A DNA stretch of 64,000 bases, taken from positions 1 to 64,000 of the forward strand of contig SSMU01000004.1 of assembly GCA_004799545.1 (NCBI GenBank), in the 5' to 3' direction. Origin of the DNA: Phenylobacterium sp. GTDB lineage: Bacteria; Pseudomonadota; Alphaproteobacteria; Caulobacterales; Caulobacteraceae. The notes under the pieces are model-generated. The model was not told the origin of the DNA. It worked only from the letters and a program-made list of their open reading frames with translations, and ran no database searches. Below are positions 46,363 to 54,191 of the stretch, piece by piece. Each line of letters begins with the position of its first letter. Within the stretch, counting starts at the first letter, position 1. A program made the translations under genes and the position numbers.

Positions 46363-47274
46363 ATGAGCCTGAAGGACCGGATCAAGGGCCAGGTGCTGGC
46401 CATGGACGCCGCCGTGCGTCCCTGGGCGGCGAGGAGCCCCGTCCATGCCGGCCTCTACGAGTTCCTGCTGTTCGGGCTGAAGCAGGCCTGGGCCAGCCTG
46501 TTCGCCGGCGCCATGCTGGCGCTCTTGGTCGGCAGCCATTTCCTCTGGCCGGTCCTCTGGCCATCCGGGGCGCCGCTCGCTCGCTACGATTTCCTGGTGC
46601 TGGCGGCGCTGAGCCTGCAGGGGCTGTTCCTCGCCACCCGGCTGGAACGCTGGGACGAGGCCCTGGTGATCCTGATCTTCCACGTGGTCGGCACGGTCAT
46701 GGAGCTGTTCAAGACCGCCCACGGCTCATGGATCTATCCCGAACCCAGCCTGCTCAGGATCGGCGGCGTGCCGCTGTTCTCGGGCTTCATGTACGCCTCG
46801 GTCGGCAGCTACATCGCCCGCGCCATGCGGCTGTTCGACATCCGCTTCGTCCGCTACCCGCCGGTCTGGGCGCCCTGGGTGCTGGCGATCCTGGCCTACG
46901 CCAACTTCTTCACCCACCACTACGGGCCCGACATCCGCTGGGGCCTGTTCGCCTTCTCCGGCCTGATCTTCTGGCGGACCTGGTTCACCTTCACGCCGGA
47001 CCTTAAGCCCCGCCGCATGCCGGTGGTGGTCGGCGTCCTGCTGGTCGCCCTGTTCATCTGGTTCGCCGAGAACCTCGGCACCTTCGCCAGCGCCTGGATC
47101 TACCCCAGCCAGCGCCACGGCTGGGCGCCCGTCGCCTTCGCCAAGCTGGGCAGCTGGTACCTACTCATCCTGCTGAGCTTCGTCCTCGTCAGCCTGGTCC
47201 ACCGCCCCCGCGCGCCGGGCGAAGGGGCGACCACCAATCCGTTAGAGACCGGCGTGGACGTCAGCGCTTGTTGA
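46363..47274 (+). CDS. DUF817 integral membrane protein
   Basis: A 303-aa membrane protein with about 8 hydrophobic helices, matching the DUF817 (YoaT-like) family. YEFLLFGLKQAWASLFAG near 31, ELFKTAHGSWIYPEPS near 118 and the repeated-type SAWIYPSQRHGW near 245 are conserved. His, Glu and Trp residues near the membrane interface recur, but no activity is known. The start is ATG 46363. The 3' end overlaps the convergent folE by 14 nt. Confidence 0.88.
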   Translation: MSLKDRIKGQVLAMDAAVRPWAARSPVHAGLYEFLLFGLKQAWASLFAGAMLALLVGSHFLWPVLWPSGAPLARYDFLVLAALSLQGLFLATRLERWDEALVILIFHVVGTVMELFKTAHGSWIYPEPSLLRIGGVPLFSGFMYASVGSYIARAMRLFDIRFVRYPPVWAPWVLAILAYANFFTHHYGPDIRWGLFAFSGLIFWRTWFTFTPDLKPRRMPVVVGVLLVALFIWFAENLGTFASAWIYPSQRHGWAPVAFAKLGSWYLLILLSFVLVSLVHRPRAPGEGATTNPLETGVDVSAC

Positions 47275-47890
47275 CGAAGTCCAGGAACCGCTGGCGCAGC
47301 GTCGGGTCGGTCTTGAACACGCCGGTGAACTGGGTGGTGAGCGTCGAGACGTGCCGGTGGTGGACACCGCGGGTGGTCATGCACTGGTGGGCGGCGTCGA
47401 TCATCACCGCCACCCCCGCCGGGCGCAGGCTGTCGGTGATCGCGTCGGTGATCTGCTGGGTCATGGTCTCCTGGGTCTGGAGACGGCGGGCGAAGATCTC
47501 CACCACCTTGGCCAGCTTGGAGATGCCCACCACCCGGTTGGTCGGCATGTAGGCCACGTAGGCCTTGCCCAGGAACGGCGCCATGTGGTGCTCGCAGTGG
47601 CTCTCCACCTCGATGTCGCGCAGCATGACGATGTCGTCGTAGCCCTGCACGTCCTCGAAGGTGCGGCTGAGCTCCTTGGCCGGGTCGAGGTTGTAGCCCT
47701 CGAACCACTCGGCGTAGGCGTCGACGACGCGCTTGGGGGTGTCGATCACGCCTTCGCGGCGCGGATCGTCACCGGCCCAGGCGATCAGGGTGCGAACGGC
47801 CTCCATCGCTTCTTCGCGCGTGGGGCGCTTCACGGCGTCAAGATCAAGGTCAGGGGACCCGACCAGGGTTCGGTCGCTTCTGGCGTCCAT
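47261..47890 (-). CDS. folE: GTP cyclohydrolase I
   Basis: It makes dihydroneopterin triphosphate for folate synthesis. The 209-aa product has zinc ligands in ESHCEHHMAPF and the later Cys in AAHQCMTTRGV. The GVAVMIDAAHQCMTTRGVHH segment is the family hallmark. The start is ATG 47890 (MDARSDRTLVG); the longer open frame to 49108 is antisense to cysS. In many relatives folE and hisI lie close to the NifU-like-yidD-thrS genes, here 6 kb away. Confidence 0.95.
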   Translation of the reverse strand: MDARSDRTLVGSPDLDLDAVKRPTREEAMEAVRTLIAWAGDDPRREGVIDTPKRVVDAYAEWFEGYNLDPAKELSRTFEDVQGYDDIVMLRDIEVESHCEHHMAPFLGKAYVAYMPTNRVVGISKLAKVVEIFARRLQTQETMTQQITDAITDSLRPAGVAVMIDAAHQCMTTRGVHHRHVSTLTTQFTGVFKTDPTLRQRFLDFVNKR

Positions 47891-48097
47891 CGGTGAGGGC
47901 TGTTCTTTCCAGGGCTGAGTTGCGCCGGGACGACGGTCCCGGAGTGACGCGTGCCACCCTTTCACTTGGACCGGAAAAGCCCCCCGAGGTTCCCAACGGG
48001 GTTCCCGTGGCGTCCGATCCACACCAACTGTATATGGGCTGCCCCGCTTGTCGGGCAACCGTTCCGCGGCGTTAGCTTGACCACGAAAAGCCTTAAG

Positions 48098-49480
48098 ATG
48101 ACCCTGGCCCTCTACGACACCATGGCCCGCGCCAAGCGGCCCTTCGTCCCCCGCGATCCCGGCCGGGTGACGATGTATGTCTGCGGGCCCACGGTCTACA
48201 ACTACGCCCACGTGGGCAACTTCCGGCCCGTCGTGGTGTTCGACGTGCTGTTCCGCCTGCTGCGCCACGCCTATGGCCGGGACGCCGTGGTCTATGCGGC
48301 CAACGTCACCGACGTGGACGACAAGATCAACGCCAAGGCCGCCGAGGAAGGCGTCCCCATCGAGGTGGTCACCGACCGCTACCTGGCGGTCTACAACGCC
48401 GACGCCGCCCGGCTGGGCGCCCTGCCGCCCAGCTTCCAGCCGCGGGCCACCCAGACCATGGCCGCGATCGTTGAGATGATCGAACGGCTGGTCCACAACA
48501 ACGCCGCCTACGCCGCCGACGGCCACGTCCTCTTCAACACCCAGGCCTACGCCGGCTATGGCGAGCTCTCCGGCCGGCCGCTGGACGAGATGATCGCCGG
48601 CGCCCGCGTCGACGTCGCCCCCTACAAGCAGCACCCCGCCGACTTCGTGCTCTGGAAGCCGTCCAAGCCCGGCGAGCCGGAGTGGGACAGCCCCTGGGGC
48701 CCGGGCCGGCCCGGCTGGCACATCGAGTGCACGGCGATGATCGAGCAGACCTTGGGTCTTCCGATCGACATCCACGGCGGCGGCATCGACCTGGTCTTCC
48801 CGCACCACGAGAACGAGCGGGCCCAGGGTGTCTGCGCCACCCATGAGCCGACCTACGCCGCCTACTGGCTGCACAACGGCTTCCTGAACTTCGGCGAGGA
48901 GAAGATGTCGAAGTCGCTGGGCAATGTGGCCCTGGCCCACGACCTGCTGAAATCCTATCCCGGCGAGGCGATCCGCTGGGCGCTCTTGGTCGGCCACTAC
49001 CGCGCGCCGCTGGAGTGGAACGCCGACCTGCTGGACCAGGCCCGCCGCTCCCTCGACCGGCTCTACGGCGCCCTGCGCCGCGCCGCCGGCGTCACGCCGT
49101 CCACCCACCAGCCCTCGCCGCAGTTCCTGATGGCCCTGGAGGACGACCTCAACACCGCCGCCGCCATGGCCGAGCTGTTCGCGCTCGCCTCGCGGCTGGA
49201 GACCGGCGACCCGCAGGAGAAGGCCCTGGCCAAGGGCGAGCTCCTGGCCTCGGCCTGGCTGATGGGCTTCCTCGCCGCCGATCCCGAAGCCTGGTTCCAG
49301 GGTGGGGTGGACGAGGACCTGAAGTCGCGCATCAATGGGCTGATCGTCGCCCGCGACGAGGCCCGCCGCGCCAAGGATTGGCCGCAGGCCGACCGCATCC
49401 GCGCCGAACTCACGGCGTTGAATGTGGAGGTGATGGACGGACCCGCCGGGGCGACCTGGCGGCTGAAGGAGCAGGTCTGA
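48098..49480 (+). CDS. cysS: cysteinyl-tRNA synthetase
   Basis: Class I aminoacyl-tRNA synthetase, 460 aa from ATG 48098. The zinc/cysteine site begins CGPTVYNYAHVGNFR, so the HIGH motif reads HVGN. The zinc site continues in GWHIECTAM and HHENERAQ, and KMSKS is intact (EEKMSKSLGN). The C-terminal DALR helical domain ends MDGPAGATWRL. The 207-nt leader shared with folE contains a 7-bp hairpin at 47925-47942. The stop overlaps the next start by one base. Confidence 0.96.
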   Translation: MTLALYDTMARAKRPFVPRDPGRVTMYVCGPTVYNYAHVGNFRPVVVFDVLFRLLRHAYGRDAVVYAANVTDVDDKINAKAAEEGVPIEVVTDRYLAVYNADAARLGALPPSFQPRATQTMAAIVEMIERLVHNNAAYAADGHVLFNTQAYAGYGELSGRPLDEMIAGARVDVAPYKQHPADFVLWKPSKPGEPEWDSPWGPGRPGWHIECTAMIEQTLGLPIDIHGGGIDLVFPHHENERAQGVCATHEPTYAAYWLHNGFLNFGEEKMSKSLGNVALAHDLLKSYPGEAIRWALLVGHYRAPLEWNADLLDQARRSLDRLYGALRRAAGVTPSTHQPSPQFLMALEDDLNTAAAMAELFALASRLETGDPQEKALAKGELLASAWLMGFLAADPEAWFQGGVDEDLKSRINGLIVARDEARRAKDWPQADRIRAELTALNVEVMDGPAGATWRLKEQV

Positions 49481-50028
49481 TGCCGATGGCGCCTTCCCCG
49501 CAGCTCAAGGCGGGGCTCTTCGCCCGCACCGTGGGCGGCCCCAAGAAGGATACGCCGAGCGCGGCCCCCAAGGCCCCCGGCCCGAAGGGCGTGGGCATCG
49601 AGCACCGCCTCGGCGTCCAGGCCTCCGCCGAGACCATCTGGGACATCCTCTACGACCTCGACCGCTGGCAGGACTGGAACCCGCTCTATCCGAAGGCCTC
49701 GGGGACCATCCGCATCGGCCAGCCGCTCAGCCTGACCCTGGCCGTGCCCGGCCAGCCGCCGCGGGAGATCGCCCCGGTGGTGCTCGACTGGGTGCCCAAT
49801 GCGCAGCTGCACTGGAAGCTCAGCCTGATGGGCGGCCTGGTGAAGACCACCCGCTATATCGAGATCGAGCAGCTCGCCGGAACCAGCTGCATCCTCGCCA
49901 ACGGCGAGATCTTCGGCGGCTTCATGGGCCCCTCCGTGGCCAAGCAGATGGGCCGCGCCGTCCATCGCGGCTTCCAGGCGATGAACGAAGCCCTCAAGGC
50001 CCGCGCCGAGGCGATGCAGAAGGGCTAG
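49480..50028 (+). CDS. SRPBCC (START-like) family protein
   Basis: A 182-aa protein with a Pro/Lys-rich N-terminal tail (about 1-38) and a START/polyketide-cyclase-like fold: RLGVQASAETIWDILYDLD, WQDWNPLYPKASG and a C-terminal helix. These proteins bind lipids or hydrophobic ligands; the ligand here is unknown. Its ATG overlaps the cysS stop by one base. It converges with the cytochrome gene. Confidence 0.87.
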   Translation: MPMAPSPQLKAGLFARTVGGPKKDTPSAAPKAPGPKGVGIEHRLGVQASAETIWDILYDLDRWQDWNPLYPKASGTIRIGQPLSLTLAVPGQPPREIAPVVLDWVPNAQLHWKLSLMGGLVKTTRYIEIEQLAGTSCILANGEIFGGFMGPSVAKQMGRAVHRGFQAMNEALKARAEAMQKG

Positions 50029-50034
50029 GCCCCC

Positions 50035-50484
50035 TTACGGCGCATTCAGCGGCGACTCGCGGGGAATCGTCGCCCCGCGGCGCGGCACGTAGAGCTTGTG
50101 GCATTCGTTGCAGGCGTCGTAGAGGCGCCCGCCGATCTCGAAGGCCTTGGGCCCGTCCTTGAGGCGGATCGGCGTCTCGCCCAGCCGGGCCATGTCGATC
50201 ATCAGCTGGGCGTCGTCGTTCCAGCGGCCGGTGCGGGTGTAGGGCGGCTTCTGCAGCACCTGACCCCACGTCTCCATCGCCTTCGCGCCTTTCGCCGCCT
50301 CGTCCCAGCGCAGCTTCGCCTGGGCCGGCGTCTCATTGTCCGGCGGATCGTTGCCGGCGGCCCAGAAGCCCAGGGCGCCGGGGTTCACGTGGCCGGCCAT
50401 GATGTCGCGCATGGCCTCGTCGCGGGCCAGGGCGGCCGGCGCCGCGGCGAGCAGCAGGATGGTGAGGACGAGCCGCAGGGTCAT
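50035..50484 (-). CDS. periplasmic class II-type cytochrome c
   Basis: A 149-aa protein with a signal peptide (1-20, [11 protein letters not shown]). The single haem site is C-terminal, [13 protein letters not shown] near residue 128, as in cytochromes c' and c556 with a four-helix bundle. A Met near 25 ([10 protein letters not shown]) is a candidate sixth ligand, as in low-spin c556. Electron partner unknown. It is divergent from the frameshifted hydrolase with 233 nt between. Confidence 0.88.
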   Translation of the reverse strand: MTLRLVLTILLLAAAPAALARDEAMRDIMAGHVNPGALGFWAAGNDPPDNETPAQAKLRWDEAAKGAKAMETWGQVLQKPPYTRTGRWNDDAQLMIDMARLGETPIRLKDGPKAFEIGGRLYDACNECHKLYVPRRGATIPRESPLNAP

Positions 50485-50615
50485 GGGTGTCTCTCCGGAT
50501 CCCCGAGCTTAGCCGACGGCGCCGGCTGTCGCGAATTGCACGCCGAAGTGGCGCCAAAAGTAATTTCTCGCCGCCTCACGCGCATGTGACTCGGCCCCCG
50601 ATCCCGGCCGGCGCA

Positions 50616-50693
50616 ACCCTGGGTTCAAGGGTGGCTATCGCGGGAGCCTGCCCAGGTTCCCGCCGACCGAATCCCGCCCGCTCCGGGCGGTTT
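50616..50693 (+). promoter_or_regulatory. hairpin-rich leader before the alpha/beta hydrolase
   Basis: Three hairpins follow each other: 50616-50632 (accct/agggt), 50640-50663 (a 10-bp stem, gcgggagcct/aggttcccgc, loop gccc) and 50674-50690 (ccgcccg/cgggcgg, loop ctc). The last is followed by ttt, so it looks like a weak intrinsic terminator 25 nt before the start codon. This could be an attenuator or simply GC-rich spacer. Confidence 0.4.
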
Positions 50694-50717
50694 CTGCAGC
50701 CGAAAAGGACGATGGTC

Positions 50718-51607
50718 ATGACCACACTCGACGTCACGGCGCCCGCCGCGCCGAAGACTTCCGCCTCCCCGCGCACCCCCGGCTCGTCCTATGTCACCGC
50801 CGCCGACGGCGCGCAGATCTTCTACAAGGACTGGGGGACGGGGCAGCCCATCGTCTTCTCCCACGGCTGGCCGCTGACCGCCGACGACTGGGACGCCCAG
50901 ATGATGTTCTTCGCTGGCCAGGGCTACCGGGTGATCGCCCACGACCGCCGCGGCCACGGCCGGTCCAGCCAGACCTGGGGCGGCAACGAGATGGACACCT
51001 ACGCCGACGACCTGTTCGCCCTGGTCGAGACCCTGGACCTCAAGGCCGCCATCCATGTCGGCCATTCCACCGGCGGCGGCGAAGTGGCCCGCTACCTTGG
51101 CCGCCACGGGACCCAGCGCGCCTATAAGGCGGCCCTGATCAGCGCCGTGCCGCCGCTCATGCTGAAGACCGAGGCCAATCCCGAGGGCACGCCGATGGAG
51201 GCCTTCGACCAGTACCGCGCGGGCCTCCTGGCCGACGCGCCCAGCTCTATCGCGACGTGCCGACCGGGCCCTTCTACGGCTTCAACCGGCCCGGCGCGAA
51301 GGTCAGCCAGGGGATCATCGAGAAGTGGTGGCTGCAGGGCATGATGGGCAGCGTCAAGGCCCACTACGACTGCATCAAGGCCTTCTCCGAGACCGACTTC
51401 ACCGAGGACCTGAAGTCCATCCAGATCCCGGTGCTGGTCATGCACAGCGAGGACGACCAGATCGTCCCCTATGCCGACGCCGGCCCGAAGAGCGCCGCCC
51501 TGCTCCCCAAGGGCGAGCTGAAGACCTACAAGGACTTCCCGCATGGGATGCCGACCACCCAGGCCGACGTGATCAACGCCGACCTGCTGGCGTTCCTGAA
51601 GTCCTAG
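50718..51607 (+). pseudogene. alpha/beta hydrolase (chloroperoxidase-like) broken by a one-base frameshift
   Basis: From ATG 50718 (aaggа-type site before it) the frame codes a chloroperoxidase-like hydrolase. It has FSHGWPL near 47, [10 protein letters not shown] near 75 and the nucleophile elbow GHSTGGGE with S117. After base 51236 the frame is lost. One missing base there restores [16 protein letters not shown] and the family's C-terminal half (51239-51607), which holds the acid (HSEDDQIVP) and the base His (FPHGMPTT). Without repair the product has Ser but no Asp or His of the triad. It is either a recent pseudogene or a sequencing error. An unusual ~25-residue N-terminal extension is present. 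Confidence 0.9.
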
Positions 51608-51619
51608 GCGGATGAGCCG

Positions 51620-51661
51620 CTCTAGCCCCGCCGTTCCACGATGGGCGCGGCGGGGCTAGAG
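51620..51661. promoter_or_regulatory. perfect 14-bp inverted repeat upstream of the flavoprotein gene
   Basis: ctctagccccgccg (51620-51633) and its exact complement cggcggggctagag (51648-51661) enclose a 14-nt loop. It starts 13 nt after the hydrolase stop and ends 8 nt before the ATG at 51670. It could terminate the upstream transcript or cover the ribosome site of the next gene. No T-run follows. Confidence 0.6.
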
Positions 51662-51669
51662 TGCCGTCC

Positions 51670-53361
51670 ATGGCCGAGATCACATCCCCGCTCGTCGAAA
51701 GCCGCCGTCCGCAGATCTACCCGACGCTGACGGCCTCCGAGATCGACCGGCTGCGCCGGTTCGGGACGCCGAAGGACTACGCCGACGGCGAGGTGCTGGT
51801 GCATCCGGGGGAGGTCGGCCACGGCCTGTCGGTGATCCTGACGGGCCACGTGGCGATCACCCAGCCGAACCCGCGCGGCAAGCCGGAGCTGGTCGTCCGC
51901 CACGGTCCCGGCAACTTCACCGCCGAAATCAGCGGGCTTTCGGGCCGGCCGGCGCTGTTCGAGGCCCGGGCCGAGGGCGCGGTCAGCGCCATCGTGATCC
52001 CTTCGGAGCGGCTGCGCGCCGTGATGGTGGCGGAAGCCGAGCTCGGCGAGCGGATTATGCGCGCGCTCATCCTGCGGCGCATGCGCATCCTGGAGGCCGG
52101 TACGGGCGGGCCGGTGATCGTGGGGGTCGAGAGCGACCCGGATGTGCGCCGCCTGGAGGGCTTCCTGCGCCGCAACGCCTACCCCAGCCAGCGGTTGGAC
52201 CCGACGTCCGATCCGGAGGCCGCCGGCTTGATCAAGCGCTTCCACCTCAAGGCCAGCGAGCTGCCGGTGGTGCTCTGCCCGAGCGGCGCTCTGCTGCGCA
52301 ACCCGACGGAGGACCAGTTGGCCCGTTGCCTGGGCCTGGTCTCTGCGATCGACCCGAACCGCACCTACGACACACTTGTGGTGGGGGCGGGCCCGGCCGG
52401 CCTGGCGGCGGCGGTCTATGCGGGGTCCGAGGGGCTCTCGACCCTAGTGCTCGACTGCCGGGCCTTCGGCGGCCAGGCGGGCGCCTCGGCGCGGATCGAA
52501 AACTATCTCGGCTTCCCCACCGGCATCAGCGGCATGGCGCTGATGGCGCGGGCCTACAACCAGACCCAGAAGTTCGGGGTGGAGACCGCGATCCCGGACG
52601 AGGCCCAGTCGCTGACCCCCTGCCCGGAGAGCGGCTACCGCGTGAACTTGGCCAACGGTGAGACCGTGCGCGCCCGCTCGGTGGTGCTGGCCGGGGGCGC
52701 CCGCTACCGCCGCCTGGCGCTGGCGACGCTCGACCGCTTCGAGGCGGCCTCGGTGCACTATTGGGCCTCGCCGCTGGAGGCCAAGCTCTGCGCCGGCCAG
52801 GAAGTCGTGCTGGTCGGCGGCGGCAACTCGGCCGGCCAGGCCGTGGTCTATCTGGCGAGCCAGGTGAAGAAGGTCTCGCTGCTGGTCCGCGCGTCGGGGC
52901 TCGAGGCCTCCATGTCCCGCTACCTGATCGACCGCATCAAGGAACAGCCGAACGTCGAGCTCGTCACCCACGCCGAGGTCTGCGCCCTCGAGGGGACCGA
53001 GGGCGCGCTGCAGAAGGTGACCTGGTGCGACGTGCGCACGCGTGAGCAGACGGCGCGCGACATCGAACACATCTTCCTGTTCATCGGCGCGGAGCCCAAC
53101 ACCGACTGGCTGGCGGCTTCCGACGTCAGCCTCGACGCCAAGGGCTTCGTCTTGACCGGCTCGGAGGCCGCCGCTGGCCGCCATCCCCTGGAGACCAGCC
53201 TGCCGGGCGTCTTCGCCATCGGCGACGTGCGCGCGGGCTCGGTGAAGCGGGTGGCCGCCTGCGTGGGCGAAGGCGCCCAGGTGGTGGCGGCGCTGCACCA
53301 GCACCTCGCCAAGGTCGCCGAACGCGCCGCGCCGCCGGCGCGCCAGCCCGAGCCGGCCTGA
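51670..53361 (+). CDS. cNMP-binding / thioredoxin-reductase-like FAD oxidoreductase fusion
   Basis: A 563-aa three-part protein. Residues 20-140 are a cyclic-nucleotide-binding-like beta barrel (LVHPGEVGHGLSVILTGHV). Residues about 145-225 are a thioredoxin-like module without CxxC. Residues 233-555 are a TrxR-type flavoprotein with FAD motif GAGPAG (239-244), NADPH motif GGGNSAGQ (383 onward) and C-terminal GVFAIGDVRAGSVKRVAA. The TrxR redox motif CATC is replaced by W365-A-S-P. It therefore cannot be an ordinary thioredoxin reductase. The start is ATG 51670; GTG 51661 lies inside the hairpin. Confidence 0.88.
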   Translation: MAEITSPLVESRRPQIYPTLTASEIDRLRRFGTPKDYADGEVLVHPGEVGHGLSVILTGHVAITQPNPRGKPELVVRHGPGNFTAEISGLSGRPALFEARAEGAVSAIVIPSERLRAVMVAEAELGERIMRALILRRMRILEAGTGGPVIVGVESDPDVRRLEGFLRRNAYPSQRLDPTSDPEAAGLIKRFHLKASELPVVLCPSGALLRNPTEDQLARCLGLVSAIDPNRTYDTLVVGAGPAGLAAAVYAGSEGLSTLVLDCRAFGGQAGASARIENYLGFPTGISGMALMARAYNQTQKFGVETAIPDEAQSLTPCPESGYRVNLANGETVRARSVVLAGGARYRRLALATLDRFEAASVHYWASPLEAKLCAGQEVVLVGGGNSAGQAVVYLASQVKKVSLLVRASGLEASMSRYLIDRIKEQPNVELVTHAEVCALEGTEGALQKVTWCDVRTREQTARDIEHIFLFIGAEPNTDWLAASDVSLDAKGFVLTGSEAAAGRHPLETSLPGVFAIGDVRAGSVKRVAACVGEGAQVVAALHQHLAKVAERAAPPARQPEPA

Positions 53362-53417
53362 CACCGCGACCACCGCCCCGAATTGCCCGGCGGGCCCCCA
53401 CGCCTTACATCCCTCCC

Positions 53418-53867
53418 ATGATCGACGACCTCTATTCGGCGAAGCTCTTGGCCCTGGCCGCCAACCTGCCGCGGCTCGGCCGGCTGGCGGACGCCCATGG
53501 TTCGGCCGAGAAGGTCGCCAAGCTGTGCGGCAGCCGGGTCACGGTCGACGTCAAGGTCGATGGCGATCGCGTGGCCGATTTCGCCCAGGAGGTGAAGGCC
53601 TGCGCGCTCGGCCAAGCGAGTGCATCGGTGCTCGGCTCGCACGTGATGGGGGCCAGCGTTCACGAACTGGAAAGCGCTCGGGAGCAGTTTCGTGCTATGT
53701 TGAAGACGGGCGCATCCCCGCCCGACGGACGATTTGCGGACCTGGCGATGCTCGCCCCGGTGAAGGACTATCCCGCCCGCCACGCCTCGACGCTGCTCGC
53801 GTTCGAGGCCGCGTGCGAGGCTGTCCGCAAGGCGATGGCGCGAACTAGTCCCGCCGGCGCGGCTTGA
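53418..53867 (+). CDS. IscU/NifU-like iron-sulfur scaffold family protein
   Basis: A 149-aa protein of the NifU-N/IscU fold: IDDLYSAKLLALAANLPRLG at the N-terminus, C37 (KLCGSR) and C62 (KACALGQASAS). The third cluster ligand of IscU is replaced by A123 (RHASTLLAFEA). The variant precedes yidD-thrS in alphaproteobacteria I know. With two Cys left, classical scaffold activity is doubtful. yidD follows after 55 nt. Confidence 0.87.
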   Translation: MIDDLYSAKLLALAANLPRLGRLADAHGSAEKVAKLCGSRVTVDVKVDGDRVADFAQEVKACALGQASASVLGSHVMGASVHELESAREQFRAMLKTGASPPDGRFADLAMLAPVKDYPARHASTLLAFEAACEAVRKAMARTSPAGAA

Positions 53868-53922
53868 TCCTGGTAGGACTCCGGCCTAAGCGCTGGGGCG
53901 ACCCTCACAAACCGTAGCCGGC

Positions 53923-54186
53923 ATGTCTTCCTACGAGAGCTGCGTCAGGGGCGCGCTTCGCGCCTACAAGCTGACGCTTTCGCCGCTGATCGGGCGGCAA
54001 TGCCGGTTCCTTCCGACCTGCTCGGAATATGCCGCCGACGCCCTGATCAGCCATGGCCCGTGGCGCGGGAGTGCTCTCGCCGTCCGCCGGCTGTGCCGCT
54101 GTCATCCCTGGGGCGGATCGGGCTATGACCCGGTCCCGCCCCCGCGCCAAAAAGGGCCTGAGCGCCCGGCGCGAACGTGGACCTGA
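53923..54186 (+). CDS. yidD: membrane protein insertion efficiency factor YidD
   Basis: An 87-aa small membrane-associated protein that aids YidC-dependent insertion. [20 protein letters not shown] with its paired Cys, then [20 protein letters not shown] and GGSGYDPVP, cover the whole family. In many bacteria it lies in the rpmH-rnpA-yidC cluster; here it is 33 kb away and upstream of thrS. Its stop is 5 nt before the preferred thrS ATG. Confidence 0.94.
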   Translation: MSSYESCVRGALRAYKLTLSPLIGRQCRFLPTCSEYAADALISHGPWRGSALAVRRLCRCHPWGGSGYDPVPPPRQKGPERPARTWT

Positions 54187-54191
54187 AGAAG

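Noticed and set aside
47951..48097. Longer cysS start at 47951
   Set aside because: The extra residues have no match, and ATG 48098 begins the standard CysRS N-terminus.
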